From CAZXWK01 sp964644675 (lineage in GTDB: Bacteria > Actinomycetota > Coriobacteriia > Anaerosomatales > JAAXUF01), in NCBI GenBank assembly GCA_964644675.1, contig CAZXWK010000002.1, positions 36,960-100,959 on the forward strand: 64,000 nt of DNA. The letters run 5' to 3'. The notes under the pieces were generated by a model. It had not been told where the DNA came from, did not search any database, and worked only from the letters and a program-made list of their open reading frames with translations. The translations under genes were made by a program, and so were the position numbers. Shown in pieces: positions 37,638-45,265 of the stretch; within the stretch, counting starts at the first letter, position 1, and each line of letters opens with the position of its first letter.

Positions 37638-38935
37638 GCGCGCGTGAGGGCGTGGCGGTCGCAGTCCGGCGGACACCCAGGGTCCGAGTCGCGTTCGTCG
37701 ACGTCTCGTCGCCCGGCTACCGCTCGCTCGCGCTCGGCTACGTGCGCGCCTACGCGCAGGCCGACCCGCGCCTCGGCGAGGTCGCGTTCACGACGCTGGA
37801 GCTCGACACGACCGTCGACGCGTGGTGGATCGCCTACCGCGTCCTCGCGCTCGAGCCCGACGTCGTCGGCTTCTCCGTGGTGTGCTGGAACGCGCGTACC
37901 GTCTACGAGGCAGCACGCGTCATCGCGGCCGCCCGCCCCGGGGTCCGCATCGTGCTCGGCGGGCCCGAAGTCGGCCCGATCGCCGAGGAGGTCCTCGCCG
38001 AGAACCCCGCGGTTTCCGCGATCGTGCGCGGCGAGGGAGAGGCGACGTTCGCCGACCTGGTGGCGGCGTACCTGAAGGGACACGACGGCAGTCGCGTCGA
38101 GGGCGTCACGGTACGGCGCGAGGACGGCCGGATCGTCTCGGCGCCGGACCGCCGACCGATCGAGGACCTCGATACCATCCCATCGCCGTACCTGACGGGC
38201 GTGCTCGTGCCGCGCGAGGGGACCGCCTACATCGAGGGTTACCGGGGCTGTCCGCACCGGTGCGGCTACTGCTACGAGGGCAAGGGTTCGACCCGGGTGC
38301 GCCGCTTCAGCGACGAGCGCATCGCCGCCGAGGTCGCCGTGATCGCGGGCGCGCCGGGCGTCTCGGCGTTCTCGTTCATCGACCCGGTCTTCAACCTCAC
38401 CCCGGAGCGGCTGCGCTGGCTTTCCGACGTGCTCGCCCCGTATGCGGCGCGTGGGACCCGTCTGCACACGATCGAGGTCGACATCGAGCGCGTCGGCGCC
38501 GAGGAGGCCGCCCTGCTCGCGCGTGCGGGGGTGGTCAGCGTCGAGACGGGGCCGCAGACGGTGGGGGTGGCCGCGCTCGACACGTGCCGGCGCGCTCTAG
38601 ACCGCGAGGCGTTCCGGGCGGGGATCGACGCGTGCCGGGACGCGGGCCTCTCGGTGGAGTGCGACCTGATCGTCGGGCTGCCGGGCGACACGTTCGACGA
38701 CGTGCTCGACGGCGTGCGGTTCGTGCTCGACTGCGACCCGGGAGTGATGCAGCTCTCCACGCTGCACGTGCTGCCCGGCACCGATCTGTGGGAGCGCGCC
38801 GCGCAGCTGGCGCTCGCCTTCGATCCCGTGCCCCCGCACGAGGTGATCTCGACCGCGCAGCTCGGCTTCTCGGACCTGCGGCGGCTCGAGGTGCTCGGCA
38901 ATGCCGCGGCGGCGCTCTATCGCGCTAGACTCTGA
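37634..38935 (+). CDS. B12-binding-domain radical SAM protein
   Basis: The product has 433 residues. The N-terminal ~170 form a cobalamin-binding-type Rossmann domain (VRVAFVDVSSPGYRSLALGYV, VVGFSVVCWNARTVYEAARVI, RIVLGGPEVGPIAEEVL). The radical SAM motif YRGCPHRCGYCYEGKG supplies the three Cys for the 4Fe-4S cluster, and LIVGLPGDTFDDVLDGVRF is a typical barrel segment. The canonical DxHxxG B12 motif is not evident, so actual cobalamin binding is uncertain. The substrate is unknown. Genes of this type act in methylations, tailoring of natural products and hopanoid or chlorophyll chemistry. It is co-transcribed with the degenerate radical-SAM-like gene. Confidence 0.85.
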   Translation: MSAREGVAVAVRRTPRVRVAFVDVSSPGYRSLALGYVRAYAQADPRLGEVAFTTLELDTTVDAWWIAYRVLALEPDVVGFSVVCWNARTVYEAARVIAAARPGVRIVLGGPEVGPIAEEVLAENPAVSAIVRGEGEATFADLVAAYLKGHDGSRVEGVTVRREDGRIVSAPDRRPIEDLDTIPSPYLTGVLVPREGTAYIEGYRGCPHRCGYCYEGKGSTRVRRFSDERIAAEVAVIAGAPGVSAFSFIDPVFNLTPERLRWLSDVLAPYAARGTRLHTIEVDIERVGAEEAALLARAGVVSVETGPQTVGVAALDTCRRALDREAFRAGIDACRDAGLSVECDLIVGLPGDTFDDVLDGVRFVLDCDPGVMQLSTLHVLPGTDLWERAAQLALAFDPVPPHEVISTAQLGFSDLRRLEVLGNAAAALYRARL

Positions 38936-39005
38936 GTCAGCCGCGCCCGTCACCGCGACGCGCGCAGACCGAAACGCCCGCAGGCACCGGACCCGGAGGG
39001 ACCCC

Positions 39006-40172
39006 GTGACCGTCTCGAAGCGCGCGCAGCTGATCCGTCCGTTCGTGGTCATGGACCTGGTCGCCCGGGCCAAGGAGCTCGAGGCCCAGGGACGCGACGT
39101 CGTCCGTCTCGAGATCGGCGACCCGGACTTCCCGACGCCCGACGTCATCACCCGCGCCGCCGAGACCGCGATGCAGGAGGGGAGCACGCACTACACGCAA
39201 TCTCTCGGCCTGCCCGACCTGCGCTGTGCGCTGGAGGCGCGCTACCGCGAGCACTACGGCGTGACCATCGACCCGGACAACATCGTGGTCACCCAGGGCA
39301 CCTCACCCGCGATGCTCCTGCTCTTCGGTTCACTCCTCGACCCGGGCGACGAGGTCATCATGCCCGACCCCTGTTACCCGGCGTATCCCAACTACGTGAG
39401 CTTCCTCGGCGGCGTGCCCAAGCTCGTCCGCGTCCGCGCCGAGGAGGGCTTCCGCTACCGCCCCGACGAGGTCCGCGCCGCGATCGGCCCGCGAACCAAG
39501 GCGATCATGATCAACTCGCCCGGCAACCCGACCGGCGCGGTTCTCGGCGAGGAGGACCTGCGCGAGCTCGCCGCCATCGCCGAGGAGACCGGCGTATACA
39601 TCGCGAGCGACGAAATCTACCACGGCCTGGACTTCTGCGGCCCCGACCGGACCATCCTCCAGTACACCGACCGCGCCTTCGTGCTGAACGGCTTCTCGAA
39701 GGCGTACGCGATGACCGGCTGGCGCCTGGGCTACCTCATCGCCCCGACCGAATTCGTCCGCCCTGCCGAGAAGATCCAGCAGAACTTCTTCCTGGCCGCC
39801 AACGCCTTCGTACAGCAGGCGGGGATCGCCGCGCTCACGCTCGCGCAGGACGACGTCGCGATGATGCGCGCCACCTACGATGAGCGGCGCCGTGTTCTGG
39901 TGCCGGCGCTCGAAGAGGCGGGGCTCACGATCGAGTGCCCGCCGTGCGGCGCGTTCTACGTGTTCGCCGACGCGCGGGCGTGGGGGAGTGACTCGCTGCA
40001 GCTCTCGTACCGGCTGCTCGAGGAGGCGGGCGTCGCGTGTGCGCCGGGCGTGGACTTCGGGCCCGGCGGCGAGGGATTCCTGCGCTTCAGCTACGCGACC
40101 GACATCGAGCGCCTGCGTGAGGGCGCTCGGCGACTTCGCGCGTGGGCTGCCGAGCAGGGCGGAGCCGTCTGA
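39006..40172 (+). CDS. PLP-dependent aminotransferase, class I/II
   Basis: A 388-residue fold-type I aminotransferase. Landmarks are the substrate-binding EIGDPDFPTP, INSPGNPTGAVL, ASDEIYHGLDF and the PLP-lysine motif NGFSKAYAMTGWRLGYLI. It is closest in appearance to the aspartate/LL-diaminopimelate-type group, but the exact substrate cannot be fixed. GTG 39006 follows GGAGGG at five bases. The open frame extends upstream but overlaps the preceding gene. Confidence 0.9.
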   Translation: MTVSKRAQLIRPFVVMDLVARAKELEAQGRDVVRLEIGDPDFPTPDVITRAAETAMQEGSTHYTQSLGLPDLRCALEARYREHYGVTIDPDNIVVTQGTSPAMLLLFGSLLDPGDEVIMPDPCYPAYPNYVSFLGGVPKLVRVRAEEGFRYRPDEVRAAIGPRTKAIMINSPGNPTGAVLGEEDLRELAAIAEETGVYIASDEIYHGLDFCGPDRTILQYTDRAFVLNGFSKAYAMTGWRLGYLIAPTEFVRPAEKIQQNFFLAANAFVQQAGIAALTLAQDDVAMMRATYDERRRVLVPALEEAGLTIECPPCGAFYVFADARAWGSDSLQLSYRLLEEAGVACAPGVDFGPGGEGFLRFSYATDIERLREGARRLRAWAAEQGGAV

Positions 40173-40301
40173 GCGACCGTTCGTCGCGAAGGAGTCGAGC
40201 CGGCGGCCACCCGCGCCGATACCCGGAGTGCGCGGCCGGACAGTCAAAGGGCATGGCGGTTGCTATGGGGATGTGACCGCTGTCCCGCAGAGGGGAACTC
40301 A

Positions 40302-41018
40302 GTGAGCGACATCTGGAGCAAGGCCGATCTGCACATCCACTCGGACCACAGTGACGGTCTCGCAAAGATCCCGCAGATCATGGAGTACGTTCAGAACGAG
40401 ACCGACCTGAGCGTCATCGCGATCACCGACCACAACACCATCGAAGGCTCGCTCTTCGCGAAGTCCCTCTCCGAGCTCTACGACTTCGAAGTCGTCGTCG
40501 CCGAGGAGGTCTCCTCCAAGGAGGGTCACGTCATCGGCCTGTATCTCGAGGAGGCCATCCCTGCCGGCATGTCGGCGCGTGACACCGTGCGCGCGATCGA
40601 GGAGCAGGGCGGCATCGCGGTCATCGCGCACCCGTTCTCGGCCCAGGGCGTCTTCGGACCCACCGGCCGCAACCTCTTCGCCGCCGCGGCCAACGACTGG
40701 GCGTTCCACGCGTTCGAGGTCTACAACTCGCTTCCGTTCCTGGTATGGGCGAACAGCATGGCGGCCAAGACCCTCGCCGGTGGCCAGGGCGTCGCGGCGA
40801 CAGGCGGGAGCGATGCCCACGTGTTGGAGGCCGTCGGCAAGGGCTACACGCTCTTCCGTGGGACGACCTCCGAAGACCTACGGCAAAGCATCCTCAACCT
40901 CGAGACGCGCGCCGAGACCGCGCGCGCGGGGCTCTCTCTGGCGTGGCGCTACGCCGTCAACTTCCCGAAGATCCGCCAGATGCAGTCGTGGAACTGGGAG
41001 CGCTGCAAGGCGCACTAG
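40302..41018 (+). CDS. PHP-domain metal-dependent phosphoesterase
   Basis: A 238-residue PHP (polymerase and histidinol phosphatase) domain protein. Metal-binding motifs are DLHIHSDHSDG (residues 9-19), ITDHNTIEG, VVAEEVSS, VIAHPFS and TGGSDAHVLEAVG. They give the His/Asp/Glu set for a trinuclear site. Members hydrolyse phosphoesters such as nucleoside monophosphates or 5'-phosphorylated oligonucleotides. The substrate here is open. GTG 40302 has GGGGA upstream. It is convergent with the following minus-strand gene, with a one-base gap. Confidence 0.85.
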   Translation: MSDIWSKADLHIHSDHSDGLAKIPQIMEYVQNETDLSVIAITDHNTIEGSLFAKSLSELYDFEVVVAEEVSSKEGHVIGLYLEEAIPAGMSARDTVRAIEEQGGIAVIAHPFSAQGVFGPTGRNLFAAAANDWAFHAFEVYNSLPFLVWANSMAAKTLAGGQGVAATGGSDAHVLEAVGKGYTLFRGTTSEDLRQSILNLETRAETARAGLSLAWRYAVNFPKIRQMQSWNWERCKAH

Positions 41019-41019
41019 C

Positions 41020-42276
41020 CTAGCGCTCGCCTGATCGGCCACGTCCGGTTCCCTCGAGCGCTCTGGCGACTCGGGAGCGAAGTGCCTCGACGACCGCAGG
41101 GTCGTCGTGCCATGCCGGCAACGTGACGACCGAGACGCTCTCATCGACTCGGGCTTGTCGCACGGACAGCGGCAGGTCGAGCATCGTCGTGATTGAGTCC
41201 ATCGGAAAGCATGCGGGGGAGACCACGATCCGGCGGCAGCCGAGCGCGGCGAGATGTCGGATGGTGGGCGTGAGCTCGGGCGTGCGCCAGTCCGCCCAAG
41301 CGATCCGCACGTTCTGTTCCGGGACACCGCGCTCCACGATCAGCATCCTCGTGCGGTTCAGGAACGCCGTCTCCTGCTCATCGAAGCTCCTTGCCAGGCG
41401 CGAGCGGTTCTCCGGCTGTCCCTGCCCCACGAGCACGACCCCGGAAGACTCCGGATCGCCCGCGACGGCGAGCGCTCTCGATGCGACGAGACCAGCGCAC
41501 CGGCTCGATCCCCACAGCGGGTCGGCGTAGGCGACGGTGACGCCTCGTTCGGCCAGGCGCAACGCGTCGACCTCACGCTTGGCCCGATCGACCTCCAGCG
41601 AGTCGGCCACGATCGCCTCCGCCACGACGATGGTCCGGAAGCCCCGTTCCGCGGCCCGGCTGATGCGGATGGCGAGAGACGTGTCGCCCTCGCACCGCGC
41701 AGGCAGGACGCTCGACACGTCCTCTCGCTCGAGCGCTCGCCCGAGACGCTCCGCAAGCTGTGCGTCCTGCGCGAAGCCGGGGCTCGTGCCCCCGGCCGCC
41801 CGGTAGCGAGTCTTCTGCGCCATGAACAGGAACGGCAGCACACCGACCGAGGCCTTCAGCAGACCCTCTTCGGCCAGATCTTCGAGGGCGGCCGCGGTCT
41901 CGCTCGCGCTGTAGGCCGCAGGCTCCGCTTCGCAGAGCAGGACGACGGCGGAGGCGCCGACGTCATCGCAGAGCACCGAGGGCAGTGGCGCTGGCTGCGG
42001 ACGGCGAGCGAGGCTGCTGAGCAAGGTCGACGCGAGCGCGTAGCCGCCAGCCACCGCGCCGAGCACGAACACGAGCGCGTAGCCCACCGCGTCAAGGCGG
42101 TCGTAGGCCGTCGCAACACCGCCGAACCCCCACGCCATACCCGCGAAGCCGACGAGCGTGACGGCGATGGCCAGGGGCTCCCACGGACGGGATGCGACGA
42201 GCGCTGCGACGAAGCCCGCGCCGGTCACGATCCCACCGATCACGAGTGCGACCCATATGATCGTCGTGTGTGTCAC
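41020..42276 (-). CDS. Ferrochelatase-like domain fused to a membrane anchor
   Basis: The product has 418 residues. The first ~95 hold three hydrophobic helices (TTIIWVALVIGGIVTGAGFVAAL, LAIAVTLVGFAGMAWGFGG, YALVFVLGAVAGGYALAS). The soluble remainder follows the class II chelatase (HemH/CbiX-like) plan. One segment reads VLVGQGQPENRSRLARSFDEQETAFLNR and a C-terminal one reads RRIVVSPACFPMDSITTMLDL, equivalent to the catalytic-site strand where ferrochelatases have PxxFxxDxxET. The usual His of the first motif is replaced by Gln (GQGQPE) and the Glu by Thr, so activity may differ or be lost. An AGGAGGG ribosome binding site precedes GTG 42276. It is divergent from the thioredoxin gene. Confidence 0.65.
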   Translation of the reverse strand: MTHTTIIWVALVIGGIVTGAGFVAALVASRPWEPLAIAVTLVGFAGMAWGFGGVATAYDRLDAVGYALVFVLGAVAGGYALASTLLSSLARRPQPAPLPSVLCDDVGASAVVLLCEAEPAAYSASETAAALEDLAEEGLLKASVGVLPFLFMAQKTRYRAAGGTSPGFAQDAQLAERLGRALEREDVSSVLPARCEGDTSLAIRISRAAERGFRTIVVAEAIVADSLEVDRAKREVDALRLAERGVTVAYADPLWGSSRCAGLVASRALAVAGDPESSGVVLVGQGQPENRSRLARSFDEQETAFLNRTRMLIVERGVPEQNVRIAWADWRTPELTPTIRHLAALGCRRIVVSPACFPMDSITTMLDLPLSVRQARVDESVSVVTLPAWHDDPAVVEALRSRVARALEGTGRGRSGER

Positions 42277-42324
42277 GAATCCCTCCTAGTGGAATGATAC
42301 TCGTCAGCAGCGGGAGAGGGACGG

Positions 42325-42353
42325 TTGACGAGAGATACCCCCATGGGTATAAT
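42325..42353 (+). promoter_or_regulatory. trx promoter with CsoR/CstR-type operator
   Basis: The -35 is TTGACG (42325-42330), the spacer is 17 bases, and the -10 is a perfect TATAAT (42348-42353). The palindrome ATACCCCCATGGGTAT (42335-42350) fills the spacer and overlaps the -10, as expected for a repressor site. The same motif recurs at 43195 and 50028. Confidence 0.8.
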
Positions 42354-42395
42354 CACGACCAATCAACGTAGGATTCTATCCCGAGGAGCCAGACG

Positions 42396-42716
42396 ATGAG
42401 CAATGCCATTGACGTCACCACCGAGACGTGGGATGCGGAGGTCGCGTCCTCGAGCGAGCCGGTCGTTGTCGACTTCTGGGCACCGTGGTGCGGTCCATGC
42501 CGAATGGTCGCCCCGGAGCTCGACAAGCTCGCCGCGCGCGTGACCGGCGTGAAGTTCGTGAAGGTCAACATCGACGAGAATTCTGAGCTCGCGATGCGCT
42601 ACGGGGTCATGAGCATCCCGACCATCGCGAAGTTCGTCGGGGGCAGCATGGCCGCTCAGGTCGTCGGCGCCCGCGGTGCCGACGCTCTCGGAAAGGACCT
42701 TGGCATCGAAGGGTGA
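42396..42716 (+). CDS. trxA: Thioredoxin
   Basis: A 106-residue thioredoxin with the canonical active site FWAPWCGPCRMVAPEL (Cys32, Cys35) and the cis-Pro in MSIPTIAKF. It reduces protein disulfides and persulfides in the cytoplasm. The promoter is a strong sigma-70 type with an operator matching those near csoR and copZ, so expression probably responds to the CsoR-family repressor at 42831. A 20-bp hairpin follows. It could feed electrons to the CcdA at 50305, which has the same operator type. Confidence 0.95.
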   Translation: MSNAIDVTTETWDAEVASSSEPVVVDFWAPWCGPCRMVAPELDKLAARVTGVKFVKVNIDENSELAMRYGVMSIPTIAKFVGGSMAAQVVGARGADALGKDLGIEG

Positions 42717-42732
42717 TCGCCCGGATCCTCGC

Positions 42733-42776
42733 AACGCAACGGGGCCCCCACCGCGCGGTGGGGGCCCCGTTGCGTT
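42733..42776. terminator. Perfect 20-bp hairpin between convergent trx and csoR
   Basis: 42733-42752 pairs perfectly with 42757-42776 around a GCGC loop. It lies between two convergent genes and can fold in either transcript, so a bidirectional terminator is likely although T-runs are short. Confidence 0.75.
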
Positions 42777-42830
42777 GGGCCGGACGCTCTCGGAAAGGGC
42801 CACGAGGCGATGCCGGCCTTGAATCGGCGA

Positions 42831-43142
42831 CTACTTCACGCAGGAGGAGTACTTGAGGAACACCGCGATCGCCTCGTCGATGATCTCATCGCGAGAGACG
42901 TCCGGATCGCTCGACACCAGGCAGTTCTTCATCGCGTGCCCGATGATGTGCAGGCTCACCTGATTCAGGGCCGACTTGGCGGCCATGATCTGCGTGAGGA
43001 CCGCGTCGCACTCCTGGCCCGACTCGACCATCGCTTGGAGTCCACGGATCTGTCCCTCGAGCCGTCTGAGGCGGTTGATGATCTTTCTGCGATCGGCCTC
43101 ATCACTGATGAGATCGTTGGCAGCTGTGGTCGCGTCGCTCAT
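42831..43142 (-). CDS. csoR: CsoR/CstR-family transcriptional repressor
   Basis: A 103-residue all-helical repressor of the DUF156 family. In copper-sensing CsoR the ligands are Cys45, His70 and Cys74 (Bacillus numbering). Here Cys45 (SGQECDAVLTQI) and Cys74 (HAMKNCLV) are kept, but position 70 is Ala, with a His at 69. Loss of the middle His while keeping both Cys is the pattern of persulfide-sensing CstR (two reactive Cys, no His), and the QI-AKSAL stretch also resembles CstR. Metal sensing by another geometry is not excluded. Its own promoter (TTGTCG, complement of 43215-43220; TATGAT, complement of 43192-43197) spans the operator at 43195-43211, so it is likely autoregulated. The neighbours under like operators are trx, a CDF transporter and copZ-ccdA. 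Confidence 0.85.
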   Translation of the reverse strand: MSDATTAANDLISDEADRRKIINRLRRLEGQIRGLQAMVESGQECDAVLTQIMAAKSALNQVSLHIIGHAMKNCLVSSDPDVSRDEIIDEAIAVFLKYSSCVK

Positions 43143-43185
43143 TGTCAGCTCCGTGCTCTCGCCGTACGCTATGCAGGACTCATCG

Positions 43186-43220
43186 GGGACAATCATACCC
43201 CCTAGGGGTATTCTCGACAA
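43186..43220. promoter_or_regulatory. Divergent csoR/CDF promoters sharing one operator
   Basis: The palindrome ATACCCCCTAGGGGTAT (43195-43211) has 7-bp arms around CTA. Leftward: -35 TTGTCG and -10 TATGAT on the minus strand with a 17-base spacer. Rightward: GGGACA (43186-43191), 17 bases, TATTCT (43209-43214). One repressor bound here would cover both -10 boxes. Confidence 0.75.
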
Positions 43221-43236
43221 CCTGGAGGGGTTCTTC

Positions 43237-44181
43237 GTGGGATACACACGACCGGCCGAGGCGGACTCGTCGAGCGGCCGGGTTCGTTCGATCAAGCGCG
43301 TGTTGTGGATCATCCTGTTCCTCAACATGGGCGTCGCCGCGGCGAAGTTCATCTGGGGCACGATGATCGGCTCGGCCGCGATGCAGGCCGACGGTATCCA
43401 CTCGATCTTCGACGGCACGAGCAACATCGTCGGACTCGTGGGCATGGGCTTCGCCTCGCGTCCCGCCGACGAGGACCACCCGTATGGCCACGGCAAGTAC
43501 GAAACGTACGCCTCGGCGATCATCGGGATCATGCTCCTGCTCGCGGCGTATCGGATCGGGTCCGAGGCCGTCGCCGGCCTGACCGGCGGCTCGCCGCCTC
43601 CCGACGTCAACTGGATGTCGTTCGTCGTCATGATCGGCACGCTGGCCGTCAACATCTTCATCACGACCTGGGAGCGCCGCGTCGGCAAGAAGCTCGGCAG
43701 CTCCATCCTGATCGCCGACGCAAGCCACACCGGCTCGGACGTACTCGTGAGCCTCGGCGTCATCGTCAGCCTCGTGCTCGTCAAGCTCGGCTTCCCGATG
43801 GCCGACCCCATCGTCGCGCTGCTCGTCGCGGGTGCGATCGTCTATACCGCCTGGGGCGTGTTCAAGCAGGCGAGCGCGACTCTCTCGGACTCGGCGCGCA
43901 TCCCGACGTCGGACATCTGCGACGTCGTGCTGGCGGTTCCTGGTGCCTTGGGCTGTCACCATATCCGCACGCGCGGCTCCGAGGCCGAGGTCTACGTCGA
44001 CCTCCACGTGCAGGTGGACCCGTCGGAGTCCGTCGCGCACGGCCACGAGATCGCCGAGGAAGTGGAGCGTGCGGTGGTCGAGCGCTTCGCGCAGGTCGTC
44101 GACGTGATCGCGCACCTCGAGCCGTTCGACGAGTACCAGCGGGCCAAAACCGCCGAGGAGAGTCGTGCCACGACCGAATAG
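43237..44181 (+). CDS. Cation diffusion facilitator (CDF) family efflux transporter
   Basis: A 314-residue transporter with six membrane helices that exchanges divalent metal for protons. The metal sites are HSIFD (in DGIHSIFDGTSN, helix 2) and HTGSD (in ADASHTGSDVLVSLG, helix 5). HxxxD/HxxxD sites are usual for Zn/Cd-type exporters. DHPYGHGKYE is the conserved loop after helix 2. The cytoplasmic C-terminal domain has HHIRTRGSEAEVYVDLHVQVDP. The GTG at 43237 follows GGAGGGG at seven bases. It is divergent from csoR and shares its operator. The next gene starts inside its 3' end. Confidence 0.92.
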   Translation: MGYTRPAEADSSSGRVRSIKRVLWIILFLNMGVAAAKFIWGTMIGSAAMQADGIHSIFDGTSNIVGLVGMGFASRPADEDHPYGHGKYETYASAIIGIMLLLAAYRIGSEAVAGLTGGSPPPDVNWMSFVVMIGTLAVNIFITTWERRVGKKLGSSILIADASHTGSDVLVSLGVIVSLVLVKLGFPMADPIVALLVAGAIVYTAWGVFKQASATLSDSARIPTSDICDVVLAVPGALGCHHIRTRGSEAEVYVDLHVQVDPSESVAHGHEIAEEVERAVVERFAQVVDVIAHLEPFDEYQRAKTAEESRATTE

Positions 44182-45148
44182 TGGCGAGGCGGGGGAGGAC
44201 CACCGAGTTCGCGGGTACCTGCTCGCCGCCCTGGCGGCCGCTTGTTGGGCGACGGGCGGGCTGATGGCGAAGTGGCTGTTCTCGGCGCCTTCGGCCGAGA
44301 CGGCGTCGTGGCCTTTCCCACCGCTGGGGATCACGATCGAGCCGACCGCTCTGGCGGGCGGCCGCGCTCTTTCCGCTTTCGCGATCCTCGCGGTCGGGCT
44401 CGCTCTCTTCCGCCGAGAAGATCTGAGGATCGCGAGACGAGACGTACCGTTCTTGGCGCTGTTCGGTGTCGGTGGTCTCGCGATGGTGCACTTCACCTAC
44501 TTCAAGACGATATCGCTCACCAACGTCGCGACCGCGATCCTCCTCGAGTACCTGGCCCCCGTGCTCGTGCTCCTGGTCGGAGTCCTGTTCATGGGGCATC
44601 GGTTCACGTGGGCGCTTCCCGCGGGAGTCGCCCTGTCGGTCACCGGATGCGCCCTGGTCGTGGGTGCGATCGGGGGAGATGGGCTGGTCGTCTCTCCCGC
44701 GGGCATCGGATGGGGTTTGGCGTCGGCGGTGTTCTTCGCTCTGTACTCGCTCATGGGTACAGTGGCTGCCGGGCGGTTCAATCCCTACACCACGCTCGTG
44801 TGGGGGCTCGGCTTCGCGGCCCTCTTCTGGCTGGTGGTGTTGTCGCCTCGCACGGTGTTCGCGCTGTTCGCCGATCCCTCGACCGCGGGAGCGGTGCTGT
44901 TCATGGCGGTCGTGAGCACGATCATCCCCTTCGGAGCGTTTCTGACCGCGCTTCGCTCGATCGCGCCGACCAACGCGACCGTGACCTCGACCATCGAGCC
45001 GTTCCTGGCCGCCCTCGGGGCCTTCATCCTGTTCGGCGAGTCCCTGAGCTTGGTGCAGGTGCTGGGCGGGCTCTTGGTGATCGCCGCCATCGTCGTCGTG
45101 CAGTTCTCCGAACGCACCCCCGCGGCGATCCTGCCGCCGCAGGACTGA
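44165..45148 (+). CDS. EamA-type (DMT superfamily) permease
   Basis: A 327-residue membrane protein with ten predicted helices arranged as two EamA repeats (about residues 18-150 and 175-318). Conserved EamA features include ALAAACWATGGLMAKWLF, TSLTNVATAILLEYLAPVLVLL-like segments and SIAPTNATVTSTIEPFLAALGA. The DMT superfamily exports or imports metabolites such as amino acids and nucleotides. Substrate unknown. GTG 44165 overlaps the CDF gene by 17 bases, so it is probably translated from the same mRNA and repressed by the same operator. Confidence 0.85.
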   Translation: MPRPNSGEAGEDHRVRGYLLAALAAACWATGGLMAKWLFSAPSAETASWPFPPLGITIEPTALAGGRALSAFAILAVGLALFRREDLRIARRDVPFLALFGVGGLAMVHFTYFKTISLTNVATAILLEYLAPVLVLLVGVLFMGHRFTWALPAGVALSVTGCALVVGAIGGDGLVVSPAGIGWGLASAVFFALYSLMGTVAAGRFNPYTTLVWGLGFAALFWLVVLSPRTVFALFADPSTAGAVLFMAVVSTIIPFGAFLTALRSIAPTNATVTSTIEPFLAALGAFILFGESLSLVQVLGGLLVIAAIVVVQFSERTPAAILPPQD

Positions 45149-45265
45149 CCCGACCACACACAATCTCCGCAGGTCGCGGCGGTGTCGGGCATGCGGCGCG
45201 GTGGTATACTTTTTGCATCGGCGGGCGTTCTTCCCGCGACCCCGACGTCTATGGGAGGAGGGTCG

